A stretch of 64,000 bases of DNA, from the NCBI RefSeq assembly GCF_001418205.1, contig NZ_LIQF01000006.1:186001-250000 (forward strand). The letters are read 5' to 3'. A model generated the notes under the pieces. It had not been told where the DNA came from, searched no databases, and saw only the letters and a list, made by a program, of their open reading frames with translations. Made by a program: the position numbers and the translations under genes. Shown one piece after another: positions 44,943 through 54,728 of the stretch. Origin of the DNA: Marinomonas fungiae (GTDB lineage Bacteria > Pseudomonadota > Gammaproteobacteria > Pseudomonadales > Marinomonadaceae). The first letter of the stretch is position 1, and each line of letters starts with the position of its first letter.

Positions 44943-46216
44943 GAACGCTCCCCTGGCAGACATTTTTCAAAGCGCCACAAGCTCACAGGCAAATGTGGAC
45001 GACGAATCCGCTTACCGGCTAAACGCTCGCTGCGATAAATCTGAATCGTTGAGCTTTCGTCGTAGGCATCTTGCGCCGCATCCCGTTTGGCGAGAAAAGC
45101 CATGGCTTCCATCGTCGTAGCGTCCGTCACCGCATTCACCAACAGCACGCCCCCTAATGGTAAACGCTGCCATACTCGATCCAACAACTCAGACATTTCA
45201 CCATCGCTCCCACCAATAAACACTCGCTTTGGCGCAGGCAAGTTAGCAAAGGCCTCTGGTGCTCGACCATGTACAACGTGTAGATTTTTAACCACACCAA
45301 AGTGCTCTCGGTTAGCTTCTAGGCAAGTTAAGCGCGTCTCGTGATGCTCTATAGCGTATACCTCAGTTTCTGGATTCCAGTAGGCCAATTCCACACTGAC
45401 GCCACCGCAACCCGCACCGATGTCCCATACCACCTCTTTGGCTTCGACACCTAAATAAGACAACACTGCCAAGCGTACTTCGCGCTTGGTAATCATACCT
45501 TGGCCATCACCTTTATCAGTAATAAACAAACCGTCTTTAAAACCCGGTGTCGACGGCAAACGTCCCGATTGAGCACTGGTATTGACGATCACGACATTAA
45601 GTGGATCAAAGGTTTCTTCGACATGCGCCAAGCTGTTAGCGGTATAACGGGTCACGCGCTCATGCTCATAGCCCAAGCGTTCACAAACAAATAGCTCACT
45701 TAAACCAAGCCCCATCTCGATACATTCTTTGGCAATGGCTTGCGGGTTATTGGTTTTGTCAGTCAATAACAGTAACGTTTTTGATGGGTGTAACTGAGTA
45801 CGAATCGACGCCAACGGGCGACCATGGACGCTAAAAACTTGCGCATTTTGCAGCGAGATCCCCAAGCGGTGACAAGCTGCCTGAATACTCGACACGTTTG
45901 GGTAAAAACGAACCTCTTGATCGGCAAACGAACGATGCACCCAAGCACCGATACCATAATAAAGCGGGTCTCCAGATGCTAAAATCGCAACCCGTTCTAC
46001 GCCAAGTGACGCCCACTCATCCATGTGATGTTTGAGATCATTAAGCTTTGGCAGCACATGAGTCTGAGCCTTAGTGCCATAGGCTTTTACCATCGACAGC
46101 TGACGCTCACTTCCCACCAGCTTATCGCTCTCTGTAAGCTTGGCAAGAACATCCTGAGCTTCTTTTGGCAACTGCGCCTGCTCATTAATCCCCAATCCAA
46201 TAACGTGAATCTTCAC
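44939..46216 (-). CDS. cobL: CobL, precorrin-6Y methyltransferase (CbiE-CbiT fusion)
   Basis: CobL methylates C5 and C15 and decarboxylates the C12 acetate of precorrin-6. The 425-residue protein fuses a CbiE-type methylase (about 1-205, with ILASGDPLYYGIGAWV and VSSIQAAC) to a CbiT-type methylase (about 225-410, with VVWDIGAGCGGVSVELA and VFIGGSDGEMSELLD). This is the aerobic-type fused form. Twenty bases separate it from cobH, and the cobI start overlaps its stop. Confidence 0.94.
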   Translation of the reverse strand: MKIHVIGLGINEQAQLPKEAQDVLAKLTESDKLVGSERQLSMVKAYGTKAQTHVLPKLNDLKHHMDEWASLGVERVAILASGDPLYYGIGAWVHRSFADQEVRFYPNVSSIQAACHRLGISLQNAQVFSVHGRPLASIRTQLHPSKTLLLLTDKTNNPQAIAKECIEMGLGLSELFVCERLGYEHERVTRYTANSLAHVEETFDPLNVVIVNTSAQSGRLPSTPGFKDGLFITDKGDGQGMITKREVRLAVLSYLGVEAKEVVWDIGAGCGGVSVELAYWNPETEVYAIEHHETRLTCLEANREHFGVVKNLHVVHGRAPEAFANLPAPKRVFIGGSDGEMSELLDRVWQRLPLGGVLLVNAVTDATTMEAMAFLAKRDAAQDAYDESSTIQIYRSERLAGKRIRRPHLPVSLWRFEKCLPGERS

Positions 46217-46236
46217 CGTTTTCCCTTACCGCTTAA

Positions 46237-46878
46237 TTAATAGTATTCGCCGATATTACAGCGCAACAATGCGTTACAACTGGCCGACGTCACCGCACTG
46301 CCACCCATACGACCGAGCAAGGTAATGCACTCTATGCCAAGCTCTAAATGATCGTCCCACAATGCTTGCTTGGATTCCGCGGCGCCAACAAAGCCCACCG
46401 GCATACCGATCACCAAGGCAGGTTTAGGGGCTCCCGCACGAATCATTTCCAACAATCGAAACAAGGCGGTCGGCGCATTGCCAATCAAAACCACACTGCC
46501 TTCCAGCTGCTCTTGCCAAAGGCTTAACGCCGCCATGGAGCGTGTCTCACCTTTTGACTTAGCCAACTCTGCAGTGCATGGATCGTTTAAAAAGCACAGT
46601 GGCTCACGCGTAATCATACGCTTGGTGACGCCCTGCTTGACCATTTCCACATCACAAAGAATAGAACAGTTTTGCGCCAATGTCGCACGGCCTGCTTCAC
46701 AGGCGTTTTCACTAAAACGCACTTGAGACGCCACATCTGGTAGACCTAGGCTGTGTACCACGCGCATTACCACTTGCTGGGCGTCGCGTGACAAATGATC
46801 AAGTTGTGTTAGCTCACGGATTTGACGAAAGCTTTCATTTTCAATGCCCTGAGGCGTCGGATCGTACTGATAAGTCAC
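46237..46878 (-). CDS. cobH: Precorrin-8X methylmutase
   Basis: CobH/CbiC moves the C11 methyl group to C12, giving hydrogenobyrinate. The 213-residue protein has MRVVHSLGLPDVASQVRFS, ILCDVEMVKQGVTKRM and a Gly-rich LVIGMPVGFVGAAESK loop typical of the family, with a His in MRVVHS likely catalytic. Its ATG overlaps the cobK stop by four bases. Confidence 0.94.
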   Translation of the reverse strand: MTYQYDPTPQGIENESFRQIRELTQLDHLSRDAQQVVMRVVHSLGLPDVASQVRFSENACEAGRATLAQNCSILCDVEMVKQGVTKRMITREPLCFLNDPCTAELAKSKGETRSMAALSLWQEQLEGSVVLIGNAPTALFRLLEMIRAGAPKPALVIGMPVGFVGAAESKQALWDDHLELGIECITLLGRMGGSAVTSASCNALLRCNIGEYY

Positions 46879-47651
46879 TGTTGTTGAGATTCCTGAGCAC
46901 TAGATGCCGACATCTTAACTGCCTGCACCGCTTGAATAAGTTGCGAATAATCGGAAAAGGTGCGCACGGCGTTGTCTGCTTGTGGACGCTGATGTAGCAA
47001 GACGCTGATGCCTAGCTCACGGGCCGCATCCAGTTTGGCGGAAGTTGAGTCGCCACCGCTGTTTTTGCTGACAATTACATCGATTTGATGTTTGGTTAAT
47101 AAGTCTCGCTCATTGACAAAATCAAACGGACCAATCGCTTTAAGCCAAGTAATCTTGTCAGGCACCTCAAACTTCGGCAAAGCGGCCGTGCGCCAAACAC
47201 CCTGTTCAAAGCCATCGGACTGGGTAATAGCAAGTAATTGCTCTAGGGACATTTGACCCGCGCTTAGTAAGGGACGTTTAAAGTCTTTAAGCTGCTCTAA
47301 TAAGTCATCATCGTTTTGGTAATCACGCCAATTATCCCCTGCTTGTGGCTGCCATGCGGGACGTAAAAAGCGCCATACGGGAATACCTGTTTCTTTACCA
47401 GCAGCCACCGCTTTATTACTCATGGTCGCCGCATAGGGATGAGTAGCGTTGATCACTAAATCAATTTGACGCTGTTTAAGAAAAGTAGCCAAGCCACCAA
47501 ATTGAGTAAAACCACCCAAAACAATTTCACAGGGCAAAATGGGAATGCGCACCAACCCAGCAATAGAGTAAAGGACCTCAAAGCCAAGCTGGCTAAAGCG
47601 TTCCGCTAAATGACGACCATCGGCAGTGCCGCCTAGTAATAAAATCTTCAT
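46875..47651 (-). CDS. cobK: Precorrin-6X reductase
   Basis: CobK/CbiJ reduces precorrin-6X with NADPH. The protein from the ATG at 47651 is 258 residues and opens MKILLLGGTADGRHLAERF, the family's nucleotide-binding start. The middle has VINATHPYAATMSNKAV and the later SKNSGGDSTSAKLDAARELG. A longer in-frame reading to 47843 lies inside cbiD and is unlikely; the ATG at 47651 overlaps the cbiD stop by four bases. Confidence 0.93.
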   Translation of the reverse strand: MKILLLGGTADGRHLAERFSQLGFEVLYSIAGLVRIPILPCEIVLGGFTQFGGLATFLKQRQIDLVINATHPYAATMSNKAVAAGKETGIPVWRFLRPAWQPQAGDNWRDYQNDDDLLEQLKDFKRPLLSAGQMSLEQLLAITQSDGFEQGVWRTAALPKFEVPDKITWLKAIGPFDFVNERDLLTKHQIDVIVSKNSGGDSTSAKLDAARELGISVLLHQRPQADNAVRTFSDYSQLIQAVQAVKMSASSAQESQQQ

Positions 47652-48769
47652 TGCATTCGACCTCGTTGCATCGCTTGACCCACAAATTGTCCTTTGCGAT
47701 CTATCGCCAACACCTCTAAATCCATATGAGTAGGAACGAAGCGACGACAAAACCCTAAGGCTTGCTGGCACACAGCATCCGCCAAGGCAACCCCTTCTAC
47801 TTGCGCAAATTTCAGCGCTTCGACACTGGTGTTGGCTTGGCACATTTTATATTTCAAAGACTCCGATGCCCCCAATGTTTGCGCCAGTTCCGCTAACGCT
47901 TCTAGGTTAATGGACGACACTCGGGAGTTTAAATCCATGTGCTGCTGCGCCAATTTACTGATTTTGCCAAAGCCTCCACATATAGTGAGCTTTTCCAATT
48001 GCGGGTCTTGGCTTTCCAAACGCTTCACATGTTTGAGCAATGCGCCAACAAAGTCCCCCATTTCAATCAGCGCCATCTCATCCAAACCATCGCGCTCTTG
48101 AATAGCGGCTTCACTAGCATTGCCTGTGGTCGCAGCGATATAGCGATGACCGTTGGCCCTAGCCACATCGACTCCCTGTTGGATCGAGGCAATGTAAGCA
48201 CCACAGGAAAATGGTCGCACGATACCTGTGGTGCCCAAAATGGAAATGCCACCTAAGATGCCCAAGCGTGGGTTCATGGTTTTCAGTGCCAATTGCTCAC
48301 CGTTTTCAACACCAACCTCGACTCGAAAGCCCCCTTGATATCCTTGTTCCTGAGCTACGGCATTGAGGTGATCACTGATCATTTTACGAGGCACTGGATT
48401 AATAGCAGGCTCACCAACTTCCAGTAATAGCCCCGTACGCGTGATGACCCCAACGCCTTTGCCTGCCACAAATTCAATGCCTTGTTCTGGCGTTAACGAT
48501 AGTTCAACCCAAATTTTTGCCCCATGGGTGACATCAGGGTCATCGCCTGCATCTTTTATAGTCGTGATCCTGACGCCCACTTCTTTAACATCATAAGAAA
48601 TCATTTCAAGGGACACTTCTTGGCCTTTCGGCAAAGTGACAAACACTTGTTTAGGTTGCTCGTTGGTGAGTAACGCCGTGGCGGCCGCCACCGAGCAGGC
48701 CGTGGCACAGGTGCCAGTAGTCAGCCCTGATCTTAATGGCTTTGGGTCATCACTGCTTTCTGGCCACAT
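47648..48769 (-). CDS. cbiD: Cobalt-precorrin-5B C1-methyltransferase
   Basis: CbiD methylates C1 of cobalt-precorrin-5B, the step done by CobF in fully aerobic pathways. The 373-residue protein has RSGLTTGTCATACSVAAATALL near its start, GDDPDVTHGAKI, and GGISILGTTGIVRPFS. cobF is absent from the operon, so CbiD takes its place in an otherwise CobI/CobK/CobL-type cluster. It lies six bases after cobB and overlaps cobK. Confidence 0.95.
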   Translation of the reverse strand: MWPESSDDPKPLRSGLTTGTCATACSVAAATALLTNEQPKQVFVTLPKGQEVSLEMISYDVKEVGVRITTIKDAGDDPDVTHGAKIWVELSLTPEQGIEFVAGKGVGVITRTGLLLEVGEPAINPVPRKMISDHLNAVAQEQGYQGGFRVEVGVENGEQLALKTMNPRLGILGGISILGTTGIVRPFSCGAYIASIQQGVDVARANGHRYIAATTGNASEAAIQERDGLDEMALIEMGDFVGALLKHVKRLESQDPQLEKLTICGGFGKISKLAQQHMDLNSRVSSINLEALAELAQTLGASESLKYKMCQANTSVEALKFAQVEGVALADAVCQQALGFCRRFVPTHMDLEVLAIDRKGQFVGQAMQRGRMQ

Positions 48770-48775
48770 TGCCTA

Positions 48776-50110
48776 TTAAGCACCTTGAAATAAGGCCGCT
48801 GTCGCGGCTAAGTTCGACGCAAAAAATAAATGCAGATAACTTGCTGTCAGACCTTTGGCTCGGTAAATAGCCTCCCCCGGAGCAGGATGACGCTGGCGTC
48901 GACCATGACATAACGGTTCAGGTGTGTTTTCACTCAATGAGCGATGATGAGCGTGACCGCGAATATCCCCTTCCGGTAGCGGAGCGGTTTGCATACCTTG
49001 GCAACCGCGCTTACCACGCATGGCACCAGCGCCTTGAAGCAGTCCCAACATTGGATAAGTGTTGGACTCTAAATCTGTTAGCGTTTCTAAGCAGTAGAGC
49101 ATGCCACCGCATTCGGCCAAGATCGGTTTATTGCTGGCAAAGAAGGTTTGAATCTGATCGCACATGGCACCATTTTGTGAGAGCTTTGCGGCATGTAATT
49201 CTGGATAGCCTCCTGGTAACCATAACGCATCGGCTGACGGAAGGTGCTGATCGTGTAACGGTGAAAAGAAGGTAACCGCTGCGCCCAATTTATCCAGCAC
49301 GCGAAGGTTCGCATCGTAGATAAAACTAAAAGCTTCATCTTTGGCAATCGCGATGGTTTTACCAGCCAAAGGCCTACCAATATCTTGCTCAGTCACGTTT
49401 TGCTCTGGGCCATAAAAAGCAACAGGCTCAGGCAAGCTCAGCAAAGTTTTGTCTGACGTTTCACTTAGCCAACGCACCGCGGCCGTGAAACATTGCTCCA
49501 ACTCATCACCCACTTCAGAGGCTTGTACCAAGCCCAAATGACGCTCAGGCAAGGTCACTTCATCATCTCGCTTCAAACTAATTAAGAACGGAAGATGCTC
49601 TGGTAAGGCTTCACGAATCAGCTGCGCATGGCGTTCACTGCCACAACGGTTGGCGATTAAACCCGCGACTTTGACATCTTGACGAAAGTTCGCCAGACCC
49701 GTCGCCACCGCAGCAGCGGTTTGCGCCATGCCTTTGACATCCATGACAATAGCCGCTGGGATATTAAAGCGTGCCGCTAAATCAGCACTGGATGGTTCAC
49801 CATCAAACATCCCCATCGCGCCTTCAACCAGGATCAAGTCGGCTTCTTGGGCGGCATCGAACAGCATTTTTTGACAATACTCATCCCCTGCCATCCAGAT
49901 ATCCAGTTGCTCGACGGGTTGCTTTGACGCTTGCGCCAAAATCTGCGGATCCAAATAATCGGGCCCCGTTTTAAACACACGTACCGTTTTACCTTGCTCA
50001 GTAAAGTAACGTGCCAAGGCCGCCGTAATAGTAGTTTTGCCTTGGTTCGAGGCAGGCGCAGTTAGAAATAATGCTGGGCAATGGGCCACATTCGCTGTCA
50101 TCTTGTTCAC
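48776..50110 (-). CDS. cobB: Cobyrinate a,c-diamide synthase
   Basis: CobB/CbiA amidates the a and c side chains of (hydrogeno)cobyrinate using glutamine and ATP. The 444-residue protein has an N-terminal dethiobiotin-synthetase-like ATPase (FLTAPASNQGKTT, LVEGAMGMFDG) and a C-terminal class I glutamine amidotransferase domain. The latter has the nucleophile Cys in LAECGGMLYCLE and the downstream GHAHHRS histidines. The start is either the GTG at 50110 or the ATG at 50101; neither has a strong ribosome binding site. A 42-base gap separates it from the chelatase gene. Confidence 0.93.
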   Translation of the reverse strand: MNKMTANVAHCPALFLTAPASNQGKTTITAALARYFTEQGKTVRVFKTGPDYLDPQILAQASKQPVEQLDIWMAGDEYCQKMLFDAAQEADLILVEGAMGMFDGEPSSADLAARFNIPAAIVMDVKGMAQTAAAVATGLANFRQDVKVAGLIANRCGSERHAQLIREALPEHLPFLISLKRDDEVTLPERHLGLVQASEVGDELEQCFTAAVRWLSETSDKTLLSLPEPVAFYGPEQNVTEQDIGRPLAGKTIAIAKDEAFSFIYDANLRVLDKLGAAVTFFSPLHDQHLPSADALWLPGGYPELHAAKLSQNGAMCDQIQTFFASNKPILAECGGMLYCLETLTDLESNTYPMLGLLQGAGAMRGKRGCQGMQTAPLPEGDIRGHAHHRSLSENTPEPLCHGRRQRHPAPGEAIYRAKGLTASYLHLFFASNLAATAALFQGA

Positions 50111-50152
50111 TTATATAAAATGTGTCGTTTAAATTTGGCTTTTAAGTTTCGA

Positions 50153-51913
50153 CTAAGTCAGCAACTGACTTAGTGAGATGTAATCGGCTTTTAAAGCACG
50201 GGCAAGTTCTTGTGCTCGACCTCGTTTAACTGGCGCCAACTCGGTGTCGACAACCGTCAGCTGTCCCGGCCATACCTTGGTTGCAAACGCCCCAGTGACA
50301 CGCCCATCGGTCAAAATATAACTGTACAGCTCAAGCTGTGATTGTTGACGTAGTGCTTGTTGCAAATAGCGCTCTGCATCCTCAAGGGCTTGATGAATCG
50401 GCGTACCGCCACCCGCGCCCAATTCGTCAAGCTGCACTCGAATATTCTGTGGCGCGCGCACTTGCGGCAAGAGCCAATCCACTTGCTCACCACCAAACCC
50501 CAAGATGCTAATTTGCTCTCGTTGCAAATACGCCCGCTCCGCAATGTCCAAAATCACCCCTTTGGCTTTGGCAAAGGTTTGCTCGGCAAGGGTAGAACCC
50601 GATGTATCTAATAAAATGCAGTGTAAAACCGCTTTGCCGGTATGGGCTTTTCTGCGCAGCAATTGCTGAGGCGGCCACCCCCCCATACTCTTTCTCAAGG
50701 TTTGCGCTATATCTATGCCACCGTTTTGACGGTTGCCAAGATGGGCCCCGCCTTGGCTTACGCCTCGCTGTTTTCCTACCAATAAGCGAGAGCTCGTAGA
50801 CGTCCTCAGCTCCCGTGTTTGTGTAAACATTAACCTTAGCGGAACACTAGCTTGCTGACGCTGCGGAGCCATCTGCCCCAATTCACCGGTCGAGGTTTCA
50901 CCTTCAGATTGGGGCTCATTCTGCGGTGAAGGTGAAGACTTTCCCGGCGTTCGGCCCTCCTGTGCCGGTTCGTTATAGGAGTCAGGGGGGCGCCTTGAGC
51001 TTGGTGGTGGAGAACTTGGGGGTGTATGCTGTGATGACGAGGCCTGTTGACGACGATGCGCCAAAACAAATTCTTCAACCGCTTGTACATCTTCAATTGA
51101 GACAGTATCCGCTGCACGCCAAGCAGCGTGCGCCATCGCTGCACGCACCCAAACAATGTCGGCACGCACACCGTCGACACGGGCATCTTGGCAACGGCTG
51201 GCAATATCCATACGTAAGGCATCAGCACATTTAATGGAGTGTAAACGGGCTTTGGCTTGGCTAATGCTTTGTCGCAGATTGCGTTGTTTGTACTTGAAGG
51301 CTTCGCAGAAGCCTTTCGGATCTTGGTCAAACTCATCGCGAAGACGCACAATCTGGACGCGCTCTTCTAAGGTATACTGGTTCGATAAAGCAACCATCAA
51401 CCCGAAACGATCTTTTAGTTGTGGACGAAGTTCCCCTTCTTCTGGGTTCATGGTCCCTACCAACACAAAACGCGCATCATGCACATGGCTCACCCCATCG
51501 CGCTCGACACGGTTTACACCACTGGCACTCACATCCAGCAACACATCGACTAGACTGTCCGCCAGCAGATTCACTTCATCCACATATAAAACGCCTTGGT
51601 CTGCTTGCGCTAATAATCCCGGTTGAAACTTCACCTGCTTTTCATTCAAGACGGAGTGGATATCAAGCGAACCAAGTAAACGATCCTCTGTCGCGCCTAA
51701 TGGCAAAGTTACAAACTCTGTGGGTGTGTTTTCCATTAGTGGCATAACACCGGCCAGTCCTCGGGCCAGTGTTGACTTAGCACTACCACGAGGTCCTGAA
51801 ATCAGCACACCACCAATTCGTGGATGAATGGCTGTTAGAATCAACGCCAGTTTAAGGGATTCTTGCCCTGCGACTGCGGTGAAAGGAAAGTTGTGAAAAG
51901 AACCGTCTGCCAT
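50153..51913 (-). CDS. Chelatase ATPase/VWA fusion (BchI-BchD type, likely cobaltochelatase)
   Basis: This 586-residue protein joins an AAA+ ATPase domain (about 1-290: Walker A GPRGSAKST, Walker B GVLYVDEVNLL) to a Pro/Ser-rich linker (about 295-345) and a C-terminal VWA domain with a MIDAS motif (DTSGS, then GGGTP) at about 405-586. It resembles the BchI and BchD halves of magnesium chelatase in one chain. With cobalamin genes downstream it most likely powers cobalt insertion into hydrogenobyrinate diamide, alongside CobN. No cobN is present in the window. It is the first gene of the cobalamin operon. Confidence 0.87.
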   Translation of the reverse strand: MADGSFHNFPFTAVAGQESLKLALILTAIHPRIGGVLISGPRGSAKSTLARGLAGVMPLMENTPTEFVTLPLGATEDRLLGSLDIHSVLNEKQVKFQPGLLAQADQGVLYVDEVNLLADSLVDVLLDVSASGVNRVERDGVSHVHDARFVLVGTMNPEEGELRPQLKDRFGLMVALSNQYTLEERVQIVRLRDEFDQDPKGFCEAFKYKQRNLRQSISQAKARLHSIKCADALRMDIASRCQDARVDGVRADIVWVRAAMAHAAWRAADTVSIEDVQAVEEFVLAHRRQQASSSQHTPPSSPPPSSRRPPDSYNEPAQEGRTPGKSSPSPQNEPQSEGETSTGELGQMAPQRQQASVPLRLMFTQTRELRTSTSSRLLVGKQRGVSQGGAHLGNRQNGGIDIAQTLRKSMGGWPPQQLLRRKAHTGKAVLHCILLDTSGSTLAEQTFAKAKGVILDIAERAYLQREQISILGFGGEQVDWLLPQVRAPQNIRVQLDELGAGGGTPIHQALEDAERYLQQALRQQSQLELYSYILTDGRVTGAFATKVWPGQLTVVDTELAPVKRGRAQELARALKADYISLSQLLT

Positions 51914-52082
51914 GCCTACCTATCCAAGGTCCCTGTCTTGAAACCTTTATAAAATCTAAGCTTGAACCTTATCTTTGCCCTCTAACCAAGTCAAATTGAA
52001 AAGCCTACATTCCACATGAGGCACTTCGATACAGAAAGAAATACCGCTAAAATACGTTTTCTACTTTAAGGATTTGAACTGT

Positions 52083-53918
52083 ATGAAATCTGCCATGCCT
52101 AGTGCTCACTCTGTCGATATGAATATGTTAGGTGTGTTTCGCTACAGTAAACGAGCTTTGCATCTGGTCTGGCAGACGTCTGCTAAGCTCACATTCGGCT
52201 TAGGACTTTTGACATTGTTCGCCGGAGTACTGCCTGCTGCCATGGCCTATGTTGGTCAGTTAATTGTCGATGCGGTGGTAGCAGCCATGGAGACCTACAA
52301 GCAAACCGGCGAGCTACAGTATTTTCCTGTCATGTACTACGTGCTTTTAGAAGGCGTTTTGGTGTTGGCTTTAAGCGCTAGCCAACGTGGGCTTGCTGCA
52401 CAGCAAGCCATCCTACGAGCCCTGCTCGGACAACGGGTCAATATGATGATTCTGGAAAAAGCACAGCAGCTAAGTTTGGGCCAGTTTGAAGATTCAGAGT
52501 TTTACGACAAGCTGGTACGCGCCCGTCGCGAAGCTTCGAGCCGACCGTTAGCATTGGTTAACAAGACGTTTTCTCTATTGCAAAACGGCATCTCTTTAGT
52601 CAGCTTTTCCGTTCTGTTATGGCAGTTTTCACCTTGGGCTTTGCTCATTTTAGTTGTCGGCGCCTTGCCAGCTTTTATTGCTGAAGCCAAATTTAGCGGC
52701 GATGCCTTCTTATTAGCGCGCTGGCGCTCGCCAGAAGTGCGTCAGCAAAACTACTTGGAAACCTTGCTGGCCCGCGAAGACAACATTAAAGAAGTGCGAC
52801 TTTTTCAGTTGGGCGGGCGCTTTATTACTCGTTATCGCGATATTTTCATCAAGCTTTTTAAAGAGAACCGAACACTGATACTACGCCGAGAATTCTGGGG
52901 CTTTATGCTAGGCATCATCAGCACGTTCGTATTTTACGGCGCCTATGGTTGGATCGTTACCTCCACTGTGGTTGGTGCAATTACATTGGGTCAAATGACC
53001 ATGTACTTATTGCTATTTAAACAAGGGCAAGGTGCGGTAGCCTCATCTCTTACCAGCATCAGCGGCATGTACGAAGATAATTTATATCTATCAAATTTGT
53101 ACGAATATCTCGAACAAGACACTCTTGCCCAACAAACAGGCTTAACTGAAGGACCAATGAAAGGTGATGGCATTCGCTTTGAGAGTGTGTCCTTTCAATA
53201 CCCAGGGAGCCACCAATACGCTCTAAACAACATTACACTGCACATTCAACCTGGTAAAAGCTTAGCCATCGTCGGCGAAAACGGTTCAGGCAAAACCACG
53301 TTAATTAAGCTGTTAACCCGTCTATATATTCCCTCTGAAGGGCGTATTTTATTGGATGGTTTGGATCTTAATGACTGGAATGAATCTGCTTTGCTGCAAC
53401 GTATCGGCGTCATTTTTCAAGACTTTGTGCGCTACCAATTTATTGTCGGTGAAAACATTGGCGCAGGTGACGACGCACGTTTCCACGATGAAGATGGCTG
53501 GCAGCAAGCTGCCGGATTAGGTAAAGCAACTGACTTTATCTCTCATCTAAGTGATGGTTACCATACTCAACTAGGGCGCTGGTTTAAAGGTGGTCAGGAG
53601 CTGTCCGGCGGTCAGTGGCAAAAGATTGCTCTGGCACGTGCATTTATGCGCGAGAAAGCTGATATTTTGGTATTAGACGAACCCACCGCGGCAATGGATG
53701 CTGGGGCGGAGGCGGAGATATTTGCCCACTTCCAAGTACACACAGCGAGTAAAATGGCGATCTTGATTTCACATCGCTTCTCAACCGTGCGCCTCGCCAA
53801 TGAAATCATCGTCATGGAACACGGACAGATTATCGAGCGTGGCAGCCACGAACAATTGTTAGCGCTGGATGGCCGTTACGCCCACTTGTTTCACCTGCAA
53901 GCCAAAGGTTATCAGTAG
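52083..53918 (+). CDS. ABC exporter, fused permease-ATPase
   Basis: This 611-residue half-transporter has an N-terminal transmembrane domain (about 30-320, roughly six helices) and a C-terminal ATPase (about 360-605). The ATPase has Walker A GENGSGKTT, signature LSGGQWQKIALARAF, Walker B ILVLDEPTAAMD and the H-loop SHRFST. It probably works as a homodimer or with an unseen partner. Substrate is unknown. The ATG at 52083 has AAGGA ten bases upstream; a TTG at 52074 is too close to it. It is divergent from the chelatase gene with about 170 bases between. Confidence 0.88.
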   Translation: MKSAMPSAHSVDMNMLGVFRYSKRALHLVWQTSAKLTFGLGLLTLFAGVLPAAMAYVGQLIVDAVVAAMETYKQTGELQYFPVMYYVLLEGVLVLALSASQRGLAAQQAILRALLGQRVNMMILEKAQQLSLGQFEDSEFYDKLVRARREASSRPLALVNKTFSLLQNGISLVSFSVLLWQFSPWALLILVVGALPAFIAEAKFSGDAFLLARWRSPEVRQQNYLETLLAREDNIKEVRLFQLGGRFITRYRDIFIKLFKENRTLILRREFWGFMLGIISTFVFYGAYGWIVTSTVVGAITLGQMTMYLLLFKQGQGAVASSLTSISGMYEDNLYLSNLYEYLEQDTLAQQTGLTEGPMKGDGIRFESVSFQYPGSHQYALNNITLHIQPGKSLAIVGENGSGKTTLIKLLTRLYIPSEGRILLDGLDLNDWNESALLQRIGVIFQDFVRYQFIVGENIGAGDDARFHDEDGWQQAAGLGKATDFISHLSDGYHTQLGRWFKGGQELSGGQWQKIALARAFMREKADILVLDEPTAAMDAGAEAEIFAHFQVHTASKMAILISHRFSTVRLANEIIVMEHGQIIERGSHEQLLALDGRYAHLFHLQAKGYQ

Positions 53919-53930
53919 ACCAGATACAAA

Positions 53931-53961
53931 AAGGGCAATAGATGATGCATCTATTGCCCTT
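53931..53961. terminator. Terminator between the ABC exporter and efpL
   Basis: A fourteen-base perfect stem (AAGGGCAATAGATG with its complement) around a three-base ATG loop lies between the convergent genes. The minus strand ends in TTTTTGT, a good U tract; the plus strand has a shorter one. Confidence 0.88.
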
Positions 53962-53984
53962 TCTTCAATCGTCGGAAAAATTAA

Positions 53985-54557
53985 TTATTTTTCCGCACGT
54001 CCACCGAACTTACGTTCTTCCACGTTTACGCGGATACGCTCGCCAGTAGCGATGTATTCTGGCACTTGAATCGTAGCGCCAGTTGAAAGCACAGCTGGTT
54101 TGGTACGAGACGTTGCAGACGCACCTTTGATCGATGGATCCGTTTCTACAACAGTCAGCTCCACCACTTGCGGCAATTCAATGGCTACAGGCGCACCACT
54201 CACCAATACTACTTGGATGCCAGTTGTATCTTCAGTGAAGAATTCTACTTCTTCAGCGATCGCATCTTTTTGCAAATTGTATGGTGTGTAGTCTTCTTGA
54301 TCCATGAATACGTACTCTTCACCATCCAAGTAAGAAAACGTCACTGGACGGCGGATCAAATCCGCAAGATTCAACATCTCGGAATCTTTGAAAGTCTCAT
54401 CAATTTTACGACCAGTAACCACATCGTACATACGCATACGGTACAAGCTACCACCGGCACGGCCTTGCGGAACCGAACGCTCGATATCACGCACAATATA
54501 AGTTTTACCATCGTATTCAACGGCAGAGTTACGTTTGATTTCACTGGCTTTTGGCAT
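53985..54557 (-). CDS. efpL: EfpL (YeiP), elongation factor P-like protein
   Basis: EfpL is a paralogue of EF-P that relieves ribosome stalling at certain proline-containing motifs. The protein from the ATG at 54557 is 190 residues with three beta domains. It opens [18 protein letters not shown] and has [29 protein letters not shown] and [20 protein letters not shown], close to E. coli YeiP. The loop that holds the modified Lys in EF-P reads PQGRAGGS here, so an Arg sits at the tip, as is typical of EfpL. AGGA lies before the ATG. Confidence 0.95.
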   Translation of the reverse strand: MPKASEIKRNSAVEYDGKTYIVRDIERSVPQGRAGGSLYRMRMYDVVTGRKIDETFKDSEMLNLADLIRRPVTFSYLDGEEYVFMDQEDYTPYNLQKDAIAEEVEFFTEDTTGIQVVLVSGAPVAIELPQVVELTVVETDPSIKGASATSRTKPAVLSTGATIQVPEYIATGERIRVNVEERKFGGRAEK

Positions 54558-54728
54558 TTTCAATTGTCCTAAACAAAATTTAACCAAGGTTCTTTAACGA
54601 GCCCTTCTTTGCAGTCGCTGATGCTAAGCGACTTCACGTTTTTGTGCCACTACTTAATACACTAGTTGTAAGAAATAAAGCTTTTTCTCGTCTAATTTAA
54701 AACGTGAGCCGATCTAAGGAGGCAACTG

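Noticed and set aside
47652..47843. Longer CobK starting at 47843
   Set aside because: The extension lies inside cbiD in another frame and is Cys/Arg/Ser rich, while the conserved nucleotide-binding start begins at 47651.
51914..52082. Cobalamin riboswitch ahead of the cob operon
   Set aside because: The gap is too short for a full riboswitch and divergent promoter, and I see no B12-box-like sequence in it.
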